The translations under genes were made by a program, and so were the position numbers. DNA of 64,000 bases, taken from Wagnerdoeblera intermedia. GTDB lineage: Bacteria > Pseudomonadota > Alphaproteobacteria > Rhodobacterales > Rhodobacteraceae. The stretch lies in NCBI RefSeq assembly GCF_042647465.1, contig NZ_JBHRVN010000004.1; one strand, given 5' to 3'. Shown one piece after another: positions 8,654 through 16,362 of this stretch. The notes under the pieces were generated by a model that saw nothing but the letters and a program-made list of their open reading frames with translations, was not told the DNA's origin and made no database searches. The first letter of the stretch is position 1. Every line of letters begins with the position of its first letter.

Positions 8654-9370
8654 TCAGGCCTCAGCCAGGGTCACGTCCTGCAGCCCCGTCTGTGGGGCCG
8701 GGACACGGTAGCCACGTCCGGCCACCGTCTCGATCAGCACCTCACCGGCGGGCAGATCGCGGGCAAATTTGGTCCGCAGGCGGCAGATATAGACGTCAAT
8801 GATCTTCTCAAAGGGCGGATCAGCGCTTAGGCTGTAGAGCGCAACATAGATCGCCGCCTTTGAGACGACCCGGCCTGCATTCAACACCAGAAACTGCAGA
8901 ATTTCATATTCCCGCCGGCTGATGCGCACAGGCTGTCCGCCGACCTCCGGATGGCGGCCATCGAGATGAAAGGTCATCGCACCGATCCGCACTTCGGCAC
9001 TGCTGAGGCCATGGATCCGGCGCAGCACCGCATTGAGACGCGCCATCAGATCCGCACCCGAGGCGGGCCAGAGCAGAACATCATCCGCCCCCGCATTCAA
9101 CAGCACAGCCGTCTGGTCCGCAGCGGCCCCGATGACCAGCACCGGCCCCTGAAATCCGGCCCCGCGCAGACGCAGCAGCGTCGCCTTCAGCGCCTCTTCC
9201 TCACCAGCCGCAGGGCGGCTGACCAGAAGGACCGGCAAAAGCCGGTTCTCCCGCAGCGCGGCGGCTCCGGCGAAAAGCGCTTTTTCGCTGATGGCCTCGA
9301 TCAGAAGTCCCGCCGGGCAGGGTGCCGTTGTCAGGGGCAGAGCCGCGGGGTTCAAAGACAGGACTCGCAA
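8654..9370 (-). CDS. ftcR: OmpR/CtrA-type flagellar regulator with a degenerate receiver (FtcR-like)
   Basis: The C-terminal 100 residues form a winged-helix OmpR-type DNA-binding domain close to CtrA and FtcR (RISRREYEILQFLVLNAGR, then PPFEKIIDVYICRLRTKFA and ETVAGRGYRVP). The N-terminal half has receiver length but lacks its active site. The start reads MRVLSLNPAALP with no acidic pair, no Asp sits at the end of the third strand (LLPVLLVSRP), and the conserved Lys region reads DDVLLWPAS. It probably acts without phosphorylation. Its location between flgL and flgI makes it a flagellar regulator; Brucella FtcR is the nearest described analogue I can name. The gene is single, divergent from flgI, and shares its promoter region. 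Confidence 0.8.
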   Translation of the reverse strand: MRVLSLNPAALPLTTAPCPAGLLIEAISEKALFAGAAALRENRLLPVLLVSRPAAGEEEALKATLLRLRGAGFQGPVLVIGAAADQTAVLLNAGADDVLLWPASGADLMARLNAVLRRIHGLSSAEVRIGAMTFHLDGRHPEVGGQPVRISRREYEILQFLVLNAGRVVSKAAIYVALYSLSADPPFEKIIDVYICRLRTKFARDLPAGEVLIETVAGRGYRVPAPQTGLQDVTLAEA

Positions 9371-9530
9371 TTCATGCTCCCTAGATCACAACGCAACCCC
9401 TTTCAGGGGCAACGTCCGCTGCGCTTTCACCACAAGAATTTACATCAATCAATACATGTATTATTATAACTATACTTGTTTCTGCTTGAGCCGCCTATCC
9501 CGATTAATGCCGCGCCGGAGTGACCCAGTT
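9371..9530. promoter_or_regulatory. Divergent regulatory region between the FtcR-like gene and flgI
   Basis: This 160-base gap is AT-rich around 9430-9480. It contains the palindrome ATACATGTAT (9452-9461) and TATACTTG (9471-9478), which is CAAGTATA on the minus strand, the word repeated before flgF. CAAGAATT occurs at 9433. Promoter elements for both genes must lie here, but I cannot assign a sigma factor. Confidence 0.5.
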
Positions 9531-10640
9531 TTGACCCGACACAGCCTGACGTTTCCGCTCTTTGCGGCCTGCCTCGCTGCGCTGCTGCCTCAGGCCGCCG
9601 CGTCTCAGGTGCGCATCAAAGATATCGCGCATTTTGAAGGGGTCAGGGAGAACCAGCTGATCGGTTACGGTCTGGTTGTCGGCCTGAACGGCACCGGTGA
9701 CAGCCTGAAGAACAGCCCCTTCACGCGCAAATCCATGGAAGGCATGCTGGGACGTCTGGGGGTGGGCAATCTCTCGGATGAGCAGATCAAGTCAAAGAAC
9801 ACCGCCGCGGTGATGGTCACGGCCAACCTTGGCGCTTTTGCCCGCCGCGGGTCGACGCTGGATGTCACGGTTTCATCGCTGGGCGATGCCACCTCGCTGC
9901 GCGGGGGCACGCTGCTGGTGACGCCCCTCGCGGGGGCTGACGGCAATATCTATGCGGTGGGCCAGGGCCCGGTCTCGGTCAGTGGCTTCTCCGTGCGCGG
10001 GCAGGCGGCCTCGGTGACCGACGGCGTGCCGACCGTCGCGCGGATTGCCAATGGTGCGATCGTGGAGCGCGAGGTTGAATTTGCCCTCAATGAACTGGAT
10101 TCGGTGCGCCTCGCCCTCAGGAACCCCGATTTCACCACGGCCAGCCGTATGGCTGAAGCCATCAACCAAAGCCCCGGCAATACACGCGCAAGAGTGCTTG
10201 ATCCGGGCACCGTTGAGATCCAGGGCGCGGGAAAGTCTGACATTCCGCAACTGCTTGCCGGGATTGAGAACCTGACCGTCACCCCTGACAGCGCGGCCCG
10301 TGTGGTAATTGATGCCAAAACCGGCACCATCGTCATCGGGGCAAATGTGCGCATTGATGAAGTGGCGATCAGCCAGGGCGGCCTGACCGTAATGGTCCGC
10401 GAAGGCGCAGAGGTCAGCCAGCCGGAGCCGGTCTCGGTCGGCGGTACCATCGTGGTGCCCACCACGGAAATCGATCTGGTGCCCCGCGACAGCGGCTTTG
10501 CGGTCCTTCAGGGCGATGTCTCGCTGCAGGATCTGGTGGATGGTCTCAACGCCATCGGCATTGGCACCCGCGACACCATTGCGATTTTGCAGGCGCTGAA
10601 AGAAGCAGGCGCCCTGCATGCTGATCTGGAGATCATCTGA
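9531..10640 (+). CDS. flgI: FlgI, flagellar P-ring protein
   Basis: FlgI forms the periplasmic P-ring. The TTG at 9531 is chosen because GGAG sits at 9517-9520 with good spacing, and it gives a 369-residue protein beginning with a clean signal peptide (TRHSLTFPLFAACLAALLPQ...AAA then SQVRIKDIAHFEG). The ATG at 9507 is in frame but has no ribosome-binding site. Family motifs are strong: GVRENQLIGYGLVVGLNGTGDS, RRGSTLDVTVSSLGDATSL and LVDGLNAIGIGTRDTIAILQALKEAGALHA at the end. The stop overlaps the next start (TGATG). Confidence 0.95.
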   Translation: MTRHSLTFPLFAACLAALLPQAAASQVRIKDIAHFEGVRENQLIGYGLVVGLNGTGDSLKNSPFTRKSMEGMLGRLGVGNLSDEQIKSKNTAAVMVTANLGAFARRGSTLDVTVSSLGDATSLRGGTLLVTPLAGADGNIYAVGQGPVSVSGFSVRGQAASVTDGVPTVARIANGAIVEREVEFALNELDSVRLALRNPDFTTASRMAEAINQSPGNTRARVLDPGTVEIQGAGKSDIPQLLAGIENLTVTPDSAARVVIDAKTGTIVIGANVRIDEVAISQGGLTVMVREGAEVSQPEPVSVGGTIVVPTTEIDLVPRDSGFAVLQGDVSLQDLVDGLNAIGIGTRDTIAILQALKEAGALHADLEII

Positions 10641-10921
10641 TGCGTCTGACCCCGCCGGCAGCCGTGACCCCGGATTTCACCACCGCAGCGCCAAAGCGCG
10701 ATGAGACTGCCGCCGAGACCGCCCGCCGGTTTGAAGCGGCCATGCTGACCCCCATGGTGTCGGAAATGCTGCGCACGGCCGGTGAGACGGCCATGGGGGG
10801 CAAAGCGGGCGATCAGTGGCGCAGTTTTTTCGCCGCGGCCATGGCAGAAGAGATCGCCGCCACCGGCCAGACCGGCATCGCCCAAAGCGTTGAGCGCGCC
10901 ATCGCGGCTTACGGCAAATGA
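10640..10921 (+). CDS. FlgJ-like rod-binding protein (no muramidase domain)
   Basis: This 93-residue protein corresponds to the N-terminal rod-binding domain of FlgJ: ARRFEAAMLTPMVSEMLRTAG and QWRSFFAAAMAEEIAATGQTGIAQSV. The peptidoglycan hydrolase domain of enterobacterial FlgJ is absent, which is common in alphaproteobacteria. It probably caps rod growth. It overlaps flgI by one base and the next gene by four, so translation is coupled. Confidence 0.87.
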   Translation: MRLTPPAAVTPDFTTAAPKRDETAAETARRFEAAMLTPMVSEMLRTAGETAMGGKAGDQWRSFFAAAMAEEIAATGQTGIAQSVERAIAAYGK

Positions 10922-11430
10922 AACTGACGCCTGCGGCTGCGATCAGCCGGATCGCTGCCCGCTTTCAGGAACGCCGCTCCCGCGCCGCTTTGGGAGAGCG
11001 CCCGCCGCTGACCGGTGATGATGAGGAAAACATCTCCCGCTTCGCCGCGGTGGTGGCGGAACTGACTGCGCTTCTGGAACGCGAGAATGAGGCGCTTTTG
11101 CAGGGCGATGTGGCGGCGGTGGTGGCTCTTTATCCGCAAAAGCAGGTGCTTCTGACCCGGCTGGAAACCCGCCAGCCGGTGGTTGAGCCCTTTCTGCATG
11201 AAAGCGCTGAGGTTGCCGCAGCGCTTCGCAGCCGCATTCAGGCCCTTGCCACCCAGATCAACCGCAACGCCGATCTTCTGAGCGCCATGTCCGACGCCGC
11301 CCGCGCTATCCGTCTGGAGGTCACCCGCGTGCGCGACCGCCACTCTCTCAAAGGCATGTACGATAAAAGCGGCCAGACCACCGCGCCAGGCGCATCCGCG
11401 ACGCAACGGGAGATTGACACCAACCTCTGA
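10918..11430 (+). CDS. flgN: FlgN-like export chaperone for hook-associated proteins
   Basis: This 170-residue, highly helical protein has FlgN-family features: the stretch ISRFAAVVAELTALLERENEALLQGDVAAVVALYPQKQVLLTRLE and a later helix with RLEVTRVRDRHSLKGMYDKSG. FlgN proteins hold FlgK and FlgL in the cytoplasm for type III export, which fits a cluster that encodes both. The start overlaps the rod-binding gene by four bases. The match is by general pattern and position, since FlgN sequences vary a lot. Confidence 0.75.
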   Translation: MKLTPAAAISRIAARFQERRSRAALGERPPLTGDDEENISRFAAVVAELTALLERENEALLQGDVAAVVALYPQKQVLLTRLETRQPVVEPFLHESAEVAAALRSRIQALATQINRNADLLSAMSDAARAIRLEVTRVRDRHSLKGMYDKSGQTTAPGASATQREIDTNL

Positions 11431-11441
11431 AAGCCCCTCCC

Positions 11442-11465
11442 CACCTGCCTTCGGCAGGTGTTTTT
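11442..11465 (+). terminator. Terminator after flgI-flgJ-flgN
   Basis: CACCTGCC (11442-11449) pairs with GGCAGGTG (11453-11460) around a TTC loop and is followed by TTTTT, a textbook Rho-independent terminator 11 bases after the flgN stop. Confidence 0.93.
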
Positions 11466-11506
11466 CTGTACGGAAGAAATTTTTTAAGAATATTTCACAT
11501 GATCAA

Positions 11507-11538
11507 CAAGTATTAACCAGGTATTAACCAAGAATACC
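11507..11538 (+). promoter_or_regulatory. Tandem 11-bp repeats and CtrA-type site upstream of flagellin
   Basis: CAAGTATTAAC (11507), CAGGTATTAAC (11518) and CAAGAATACC (11529) follow each other at exactly 11-base steps. Inside them TTAA (11513-11516) and TTAA (11524-11527) are separated by seven bases, the CtrA consensus TTAA-N7-TTAA. Same-face tandem repeats fit an OmpR-family activator, either CtrA or the FtcR-like protein at 8654. The site lies about 80-110 bases before the flagellin start. Confidence 0.7.
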
Positions 11539-11618
11539 ATGAACCCCTTTTGAAAGCCACAACGGCTCTCTTTTGCCAGAAGGCGGAATGACTGCAGAAG
11601 CAAAAAAGGAATGATCTG

Positions 11619-12524
11619 ATGTCCTCGATCAATACCAACACCCAGGCCATGAACGCGCTGTCGACCCTGCGCGATGTGAACAAAAACCTGTCGACCACGC
11701 AGGAGCGCATCTCGACCGGCCTGAAAATCTCGTCGGCTAAAGACAACGCTGCCTATTACTCGATCTCCGAGACGATGAAAGGCGACAGCGGTATGTATTC
11801 GGCGATTCAGGAAGGCCTGACGCTGACCGCTAACTCCCTGAAAACCGGCCGTCTTGGTGCGGAGACCTTTGTGGAGCTGATCGGTGAATTTACCGAGAAA
11901 GTCGCATTCGGCCAAGCCGGCGCGATGAACCACGAAGACATCCAGAAAGAGCTCACCGAACTGGTTGGCCGACTGAAGACTGTCGCTCAACAATCTTCGT
12001 TCAACGGCGAAAGCTGGGTCAACGGCGGTCGCGTGGGCACTCCGGGCACCCCTGCTGACAACACCACAGTTCCGCCTACCCCCGCTGTTCCGGCGACCTA
12101 CGGCGCGAACGTAGTAACCGGTGTCAGCCGTGTTGGTCAGACGTTCAATGTGACGACCATGGGGGTCAACGGCGTCAACCTCGACGCAATCGCGACCGCG
12201 CTTGAAGCTCTCGACATCTCGGCAACCGGTGCCGATCCGGAAGAGGCACGCAGAACGGTTCTTGATACTGCAAATAAACAGCTGAAAGCTGCAACCGATG
12301 CTTCGACGCAGCTCGGTCTTTCTGAGAAATCGGTTGAGCAACAGCAGGAGTTCCTGAAGAAGCTCACCGACACCATCGACACCGGCGTTGGCGCCATGGT
12401 TGATGCGGATATGGAAGCTGAAGCAGCCCGCCTGCAGGCGCTTCAGGTTCAGCAGCAGCTGGCAACCCAAGCTCTGTCGATCGCCAACCAGGCGCCGCAG
12501 AACCTCGTCTCGCTGTTCCGTTAA
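11619..12524 (+). CDS. fliC: Flagellin
   Basis: The filament protein, 301 residues. It starts SSINTNTQAMNALSTLRDVNKNLSTTQERISTGLKISSAKDNAAYYSISETMK, the conserved D0/D1 N-terminus, and ends with LQALQVQQQLATQALSIANQAPQNLVSLF, the matching C-terminus. The middle is short (VNGGRVGTPGTPADN...), so the surface domain is reduced, as in many alphaproteobacteria. It is monocistronic: a terminator precedes its promoter region and another follows. FlaF and FlbT downstream are the expected post-transcriptional partners. Confidence 0.96.
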   Translation: MSSINTNTQAMNALSTLRDVNKNLSTTQERISTGLKISSAKDNAAYYSISETMKGDSGMYSAIQEGLTLTANSLKTGRLGAETFVELIGEFTEKVAFGQAGAMNHEDIQKELTELVGRLKTVAQQSSFNGESWVNGGRVGTPGTPADNTTVPPTPAVPATYGANVVTGVSRVGQTFNVTTMGVNGVNLDAIATALEALDISATGADPEEARRTVLDTANKQLKAATDASTQLGLSEKSVEQQQEFLKKLTDTIDTGVGAMVDADMEAEAARLQALQVQQQLATQALSIANQAPQNLVSLFR

Positions 12525-12546
12525 TCCGGCGCGACAGATTATCGGG

Positions 12547-12574
12547 AAGGGCCCTTCGGGGCCCTTCTTCTTTT
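12547..12574 (+). terminator. Terminator after flagellin
   Basis: AAGGGCCC (12547-12554) and GGGCCCTT (12559-12566) form a perfect 8-bp stem with a TTCG loop, followed by CTTCTTTT. Confidence 0.93.
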
Positions 12575-12633
12575 GTCTCGACCTTCATGAATTACAAGAA
12601 TAGAATAAATTGTACTTGTGAAGGAGTGAGCCA

Positions 12634-13029
12634 GTGAGCGTCTCAGCCTATAAGCGCGTGCAGCGCGATCTTGAAAGCCCGCGCTCGGTCGAGCGGCGTA
12701 TCTTTAACCGCATCACCGCCGATCTTGAAACCTGGGGTGCGGCTTACGATCGTGCGGAAAGCAAAGCCGATCGTCTGTCCGCGCTGAAAGGCAGTCTGCA
12801 ACTTGCGTTGGTTGATAACACCCGCCTCTGGTCGCTGCTTCGGCGCGATCTCTCGCAGCCTGAGAATGCCTTGCCGCCCGAGTTGAGGGCCGCGATCATT
12901 TCGATCTCCTACACTGTTGATCGCATCACCGCTGATCTGATGAGCGGGGCAGGCACTGTGGCTGCGCTGGTTGGCATTAACCGTCCGTTCATTGACGGGT
13001 TGGCCGGCATCAGCGGGGCAGAGGGCTGA
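12634..13029 (+). CDS. flaF: FlaF, flagellin synthesis regulator
   Basis: FlaF is required for flagellin production and works with FlbT, which it helps counteract in Caulobacter. The 131-residue protein shows the family pattern: YKRVQRDLESPRSVERRIFNRITADLE, then LVDNTRLWSLLRRDLSQPENALPPELRAAIISIS and TVDRITADLMSG. The start is a GTG at 12634 with AAGGAG at 12621-12626. CAAGAATA (12595) and TACTTG (12613-12618) upstream resemble the flagellar operator words elsewhere in this window. flbT follows after one base. Confidence 0.92.
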   Translation: MSVSAYKRVQRDLESPRSVERRIFNRITADLETWGAAYDRAESKADRLSALKGSLQLALVDNTRLWSLLRRDLSQPENALPPELRAAIISISYTVDRITADLMSGAGTVAALVGINRPFIDGLAGISGAEG

Positions 13030-13030
13030 T

Positions 13031-13435
13031 ATGCCGCTTCATCTCTCGCTGCGCCCGGGTGAGCGGGTCATCATCAATGGCTGCGTTCTGAAAAACGGCC
13101 CCCGCCGTCAGACGCTTGAGATTGAAAACCGTGCCGATGTGCTGCGCGGCGATGAGATGCTGGAAGAAGCCACCGCCCGGACCCCCGTGCGGCGTGTCGC
13201 CTATCAGATCCAGATCGCCCTGGTCAGCCAGGCCCATCGTGCCGAACTCCTGCCGGTGATCACCGCCGGGCTTGAGGATCTGGCCCGCGCGCTGCCACGC
13301 TTTTCCGCCCCTATCGGCGAGGCAGAAACCTGCCTTCAGTCGCAGAATTTCTATGGCGCCTTTCGGGCGCTGGCCCCTGTCATCCGCCATGAAGACACCC
13401 TCTTCGCGCGGTTTTCTCCGGAGCAGTCGCTATGA
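13031..13435 (+). CDS. flbT: FlbT, flagellin translation repressor
   Basis: FlbT binds the 5' region of flagellin mRNA and limits its translation and stability in Caulobacter and Brucella. The ATG at 13031 gives 134 residues starting MPLHLSLRPGERVIINGCVLKNG, a very typical FlbT beginning, with ENRADVLRGDEM and NFYGAFRALAPVIRHED later. An in-frame start at 12971 would overlap flaF extensively and is rejected. It lies between flaF and the DUF1217 gene, which overlaps it by four bases. Confidence 0.95.
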   Translation: MPLHLSLRPGERVIINGCVLKNGPRRQTLEIENRADVLRGDEMLEEATARTPVRRVAYQIQIALVSQAHRAELLPVITAGLEDLARALPRFSAPIGEAETCLQSQNFYGAFRALAPVIRHEDTLFARFSPEQSL

Positions 13436-14211
13436 TCAACACCAGCTCTCTCCCGGCCGCACTTGCGCTGAAACTCGTCACCTCAAAGCGGGAAAGCTTT
13501 GAGGCCTCCATTCGCAAAGACGTGGTGAATGCCCGCGAAATCAAGGCCTTTGAAGAGCGCATCGCCTCGATCACCTCGGTGGATGATCTGGTCAAGGATT
13601 ATCAGGTCTATGCTTTTGTGATGAAAGCGCACGGGCTTGAGAACCAGATGTTCGGCAAGGCCATGATGAAAAAGGTGCTGGTCTCAGATCCTGCTGAGAA
13701 GGGCGCTCTGGTGAACCGGCTGACGGACAAGCGGTTTCGGGAAATCCGCAATACGCTTGAGTTCGGAAGCGACGGCAGCGCTCCGGCGAAGTTCAAAGAT
13801 CCCGACTGGCGCAAGGCGCTTGTCGATACTTATGTCACTCAGAAGCTGATGGAATCGCAGCTTGAGCAGAATGAGCCGGTGGGCGTCGTTCTGCATATGC
13901 AGCGCAAAGCACCGGGCATTACCAGTTGGTATAACGTTCTGGCCGACACCAAGGCACAGGATTTTTTCTACACCGCCCTCGGACTTCCGCAGAGTCTGAA
14001 AACCAGCGATGTCGACAAACAGGCAGCCACGCTTGCCAAGCGGTTTGACCTGGAGAAGCTGCAGGATCCCGCAGAATTGTCAAAGCTGATCAGCCGTTAC
14101 ACCGCGCTTGCGGGCAGCGGCACTGCCTCGTCGGGCAGCTCCAACCCCATCGTGCAGCTGGTCTCTGGCGGGGGGGCACGAATATCACGTCGATCAACCT
14201 TTCAGGACTGA
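13432..14211 (+). CDS. DUF1217 flagellar-locus protein with a frayed C-terminus
   Basis: DUF1217 proteins are found in alphaproteobacterial flagellar loci; their job is unclear. This 259-residue product has the family features LKLVTSKRESFEASIRKDVVNAREIKAF, YQVYAFVMKAHGLENQMFGKAMMKKVL and TSWYNVLADTKAQDFFYTALGLP. The reading frame passes through a run of seven Gs (14170-14176) and then ends in ARISRRSTFQD. One extra G would instead give GTNITSINLSGLTALRAGKYS, stopping at 14240, which looks like a natural ending. The gene may therefore carry a one-base deletion or a sequencing error in the G run. It overlaps flbT by four bases. Confidence 0.85.
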   Translation: MINTSSLPAALALKLVTSKRESFEASIRKDVVNAREIKAFEERIASITSVDDLVKDYQVYAFVMKAHGLENQMFGKAMMKKVLVSDPAEKGALVNRLTDKRFREIRNTLEFGSDGSAPAKFKDPDWRKALVDTYVTQKLMESQLEQNEPVGVVLHMQRKAPGITSWYNVLADTKAQDFFYTALGLPQSLKTSDVDKQAATLAKRFDLEKLQDPAELSKLISRYTALAGSGTASSGSSNPIVQLVSGGGARISRRSTFQD

Positions 14212-14250
14212 CCGCGCTGCGTGCCGGGAAATACAGCTGATAAAATGAAA

Positions 14251-14275
14251 ACCGCCCCGGGAAATCCGGGGCGGT
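14251..14275 (-). terminator. Terminator of csbD (also closes the flagellar strand)
   Basis: ACCGCCCCGG (14251-14260) and CCGGGGCGGT (14266-14275) form a perfect 10-bp stem. The T-rich tail (TTTTCATTTTAT) lies on the minus-strand side, so it mainly ends csbD. Confidence 0.88.
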
Positions 14276-14299
14276 GGCACATTGGGACGGGACGTCCTG

Positions 14300-14497
14300 T
14301 CAGAGGCGCGAAGCCCAGTCGTCCACACGTTTCTCCGCGGCCTCTTTCGAGTCGCCGTATTTCTTCTGCATCAGCCCGACCATCTGGTCACGCTTGCCCG
14401 CAACACGATCATATTCGTCGTCGGTCAGATCGCCCCAGGTTTCCCGAGCTTTGCCTTTGAACTCTTTCCAACGACCTTCAATCTGGTCCCAGTTCAT
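14300..14497 (-). CDS. csbD: CsbD-family stress protein
   Basis: The 65-residue product is a standard CsbD-like small hydrophilic protein: MNWDQIEGRWKEFKGKARE and LTDDEYDRVAGKRDQMVGLMQKKYG. The biochemical role is not known, but CsbD genes are classic general-stress regulon members. Here an EcfG-type promoter (14533-14558) lies just upstream and the EcfG/NepR/PhyR switch is adjacent, so stress control is well supported by sequence. AAAGGGATGAG precedes the ATG. Confidence 0.95.
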   Translation of the reverse strand: MNWDQIEGRWKEFKGKARETWGDLTDDEYDRVAGKRDQMVGLMQKKYGDSKEAAEKRVDDWASRL

Positions 14498-14532
14498 TTC
14501 TCATCCCTTTCTTACCGTTGCTTCGGGAGGTT

Positions 14533-14558
14533 AACCCCTGAGAACGAGGGCGCGTTCC
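14533..14558 (-). promoter_or_regulatory. EcfG-type promoter of csbD
   Basis: On the minus strand GGAAC (14558-14554) is followed after 18 bases by GTT (14535-14533), the -35/-10 pattern of alphaproteobacterial EcfG sigma factors. The -10 lies about 36 bases before the csbD start. Spacing equals that of the two promoters at 17117-17149. Confidence 0.8.
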
Positions 14559-14595
14559 TCCGGCTCACCGCTCTGTGAGCGGGTGTGAACCGCGA

Positions 14596-16362
14596 TCAGA
14601 CGGCAGCTTCACCAGAGGAAGGATCGGCTTCTGAGAGAGATTGCGGGGCCCTGGCGACAAAGCGCATCTCAAATCGCAGCCGCTCGGGGGAGAGGGTGAT
14701 CAGATCCATTTCCCCATCAAGTTGACGCACGAAATTGCGCAAAAGCCGCGCGCCAATCTGCGAAGGAACCGTGCCATCGGTGCCGTTCAGACGCGGCAGG
14801 GCCCCTGCAGGGCCATCGATGGCGAAAATGGCATCATGGTCGGATTTCATCGACAGATGGACGACGACGGGATCGGCATCCTCATCGGAATAGGCGCTGT
14901 AGAAAGCGGGGAGCACTTCTGACAGCATCAGGGCCATGGGCACCGCCTGCTGCGGCGGCAGGCTCAGGCTTTCAACCTCTGCCACAACGCTGCGGCTGCG
15001 CTCGGGCCGGCTGTGCAACAGATCGACCCGCGAGATCACATCGTTAAAGAGCCGCTGCATATCGAGGCTGGAGACGCCTGAGGTCCGGTAAAGGCCAAGG
15101 TGCACGGTCGAGAGGATCATCACCCGTCCGTAAAGGTGGTCAAGAACGCCCTTCTGCACCGGATCTTCGGTCTCACGGATATGCATCCGCAGGATCGAGG
15201 CGATCAGCTGCATCGAGTTCCCGGTCCGGTGGTGGACCTCGCGCAGCAGATATTCCTTCTCGCGCAGAAGATCTTCCAGCTCGGCTTCTTCGCGCTGAAT
15301 GGTCTCCGTCATCATATCATAGGCTTCGGCAAGGACCGCGATCTCGGCGGGCGGATCATGCAGCGTACTGCGATAGGACTGCCGCGAGCCTGAGGCAAAA
15401 GCCTCCATCGCGGAGGCCAGACTGCGGACATGGCGCGTCACCAGGCGGTCCGCTGCCAGCGTTGCCGCCGTAAAGCAGGAGATCAGAACAAGGCCGAAGA
15501 TCAGGAAGGGCGAGATCCGCAGCGCGGCAATGCCGCTGCGCGCTTCGCTGTTCCAGACGCCGAGCAGAAAAAGCTCCCGCGTCAGGGGGACAACCGCATA
15601 GCTGCGGTCGGTTCCGGTGTAATCAGTATCGAGGAAAGAGGTATTGCCCATATGGGTCAGATCCAGAAGCTCGCGCCCCTGGGGCAGGAGTTCCAGCGCC
15701 CGCGACACCACGACCGAGGTGGTCAGAAGCTGCCCCTCATTGTCGAAGGTTAAAAGCGCCTCGGGAACAGGGGCTGAATCGTCGCCCAGGTCCTCACGCT
15801 TGATATGCAGCACATGCTGCGGGATTGAGACGACGATCATCCCGTCGCGGTCGCCATCCGTCCCGATGACCGGAGAGGGCACCGACAAAATCGGAACCCC
15901 CGACACCGGCCCCACCCGCGCGAGCGCGATATTGGTGCCCCCGCTTTCGGTCATACGCGCAAGAAGATCACTTCCGGCAAAATCATACTGCCGCCCGCCC
16001 GAGCCGCAGCGCATCATCCCGTCTTCTGAAATATAGCCGACGAGCGAAAAATCAGGGTGAGAGGCGGCCGCCAGATCCATGACCCTTGCGCAGTCTTCGT
16101 CACTGCGCAGCACATCCGGCGCGATGGCCGCCAGCGTCGCAGAAAGTGTGCGCGCCGCCCTGATCAGATTGATCTCAGGCTCGGCCGCCCGCACCGTCAG
16201 GCCAAGCGCGGCGCGGGCCTGATTGCTCTCATATTCTTTAAACAATTCCCGCGTCAGCAAAGCTGCCAGCATCAGAAGCGGCAACAGCGCCATAATATTC
16301 GTAATGGTCAATCGCCGGGCGAGCCCGGTGCGAAAGGGCCAGAAAAGGCGTCTGAGCATCAT
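14596..16362 (-). CDS. Membrane sensor histidine kinase, HisKA_2/HWE type, with eroded ATPase domain
   Basis: This is a 588-residue sensor. A first membrane helix (residues about 18-37), a periplasmic domain of about 240 residues, a second helix (about 284-305), a HAMP-like linker, then the phosphoacceptor helix LLREVHHRTGNSMQLIAS with His377-His378. Kinases of this class feed PhyR in the general stress response. The C-terminal ATPase domain is degenerate: the N-box reads LMLSEVLPAFYSAYSD without the usual Asn and Glu-Asn-Ala pattern, and the G-box is weak (DGPAGALPR). It may act as a phosphatase or need a partner. Its ATG overlaps the ecfG stop, so the two are one operon. Confidence 0.85.
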   Translation of the reverse strand: MMLRRLFWPFRTGLARRLTITNIMALLPLLMLAALLTRELFKEYESNQARAALGLTVRAAEPEINLIRAARTLSATLAAIAPDVLRSDEDCARVMDLAAASHPDFSLVGYISEDGMMRCGSGGRQYDFAGSDLLARMTESGGTNIALARVGPVSGVPILSVPSPVIGTDGDRDGMIVVSIPQHVLHIKREDLGDDSAPVPEALLTFDNEGQLLTTSVVVSRALELLPQGRELLDLTHMGNTSFLDTDYTGTDRSYAVVPLTRELFLLGVWNSEARSGIAALRISPFLIFGLVLISCFTAATLAADRLVTRHVRSLASAMEAFASGSRQSYRSTLHDPPAEIAVLAEAYDMMTETIQREEAELEDLLREKEYLLREVHHRTGNSMQLIASILRMHIRETEDPVQKGVLDHLYGRVMILSTVHLGLYRTSGVSSLDMQRLFNDVISRVDLLHSRPERSRSVVAEVESLSLPPQQAVPMALMLSEVLPAFYSAYSDEDADPVVVHLSMKSDHDAIFAIDGPAGALPRLNGTDGTVPSQIGARLLRNFVRQLDGEMDLITLSPERLRFEMRFVARAPQSLSEADPSSGEAAV

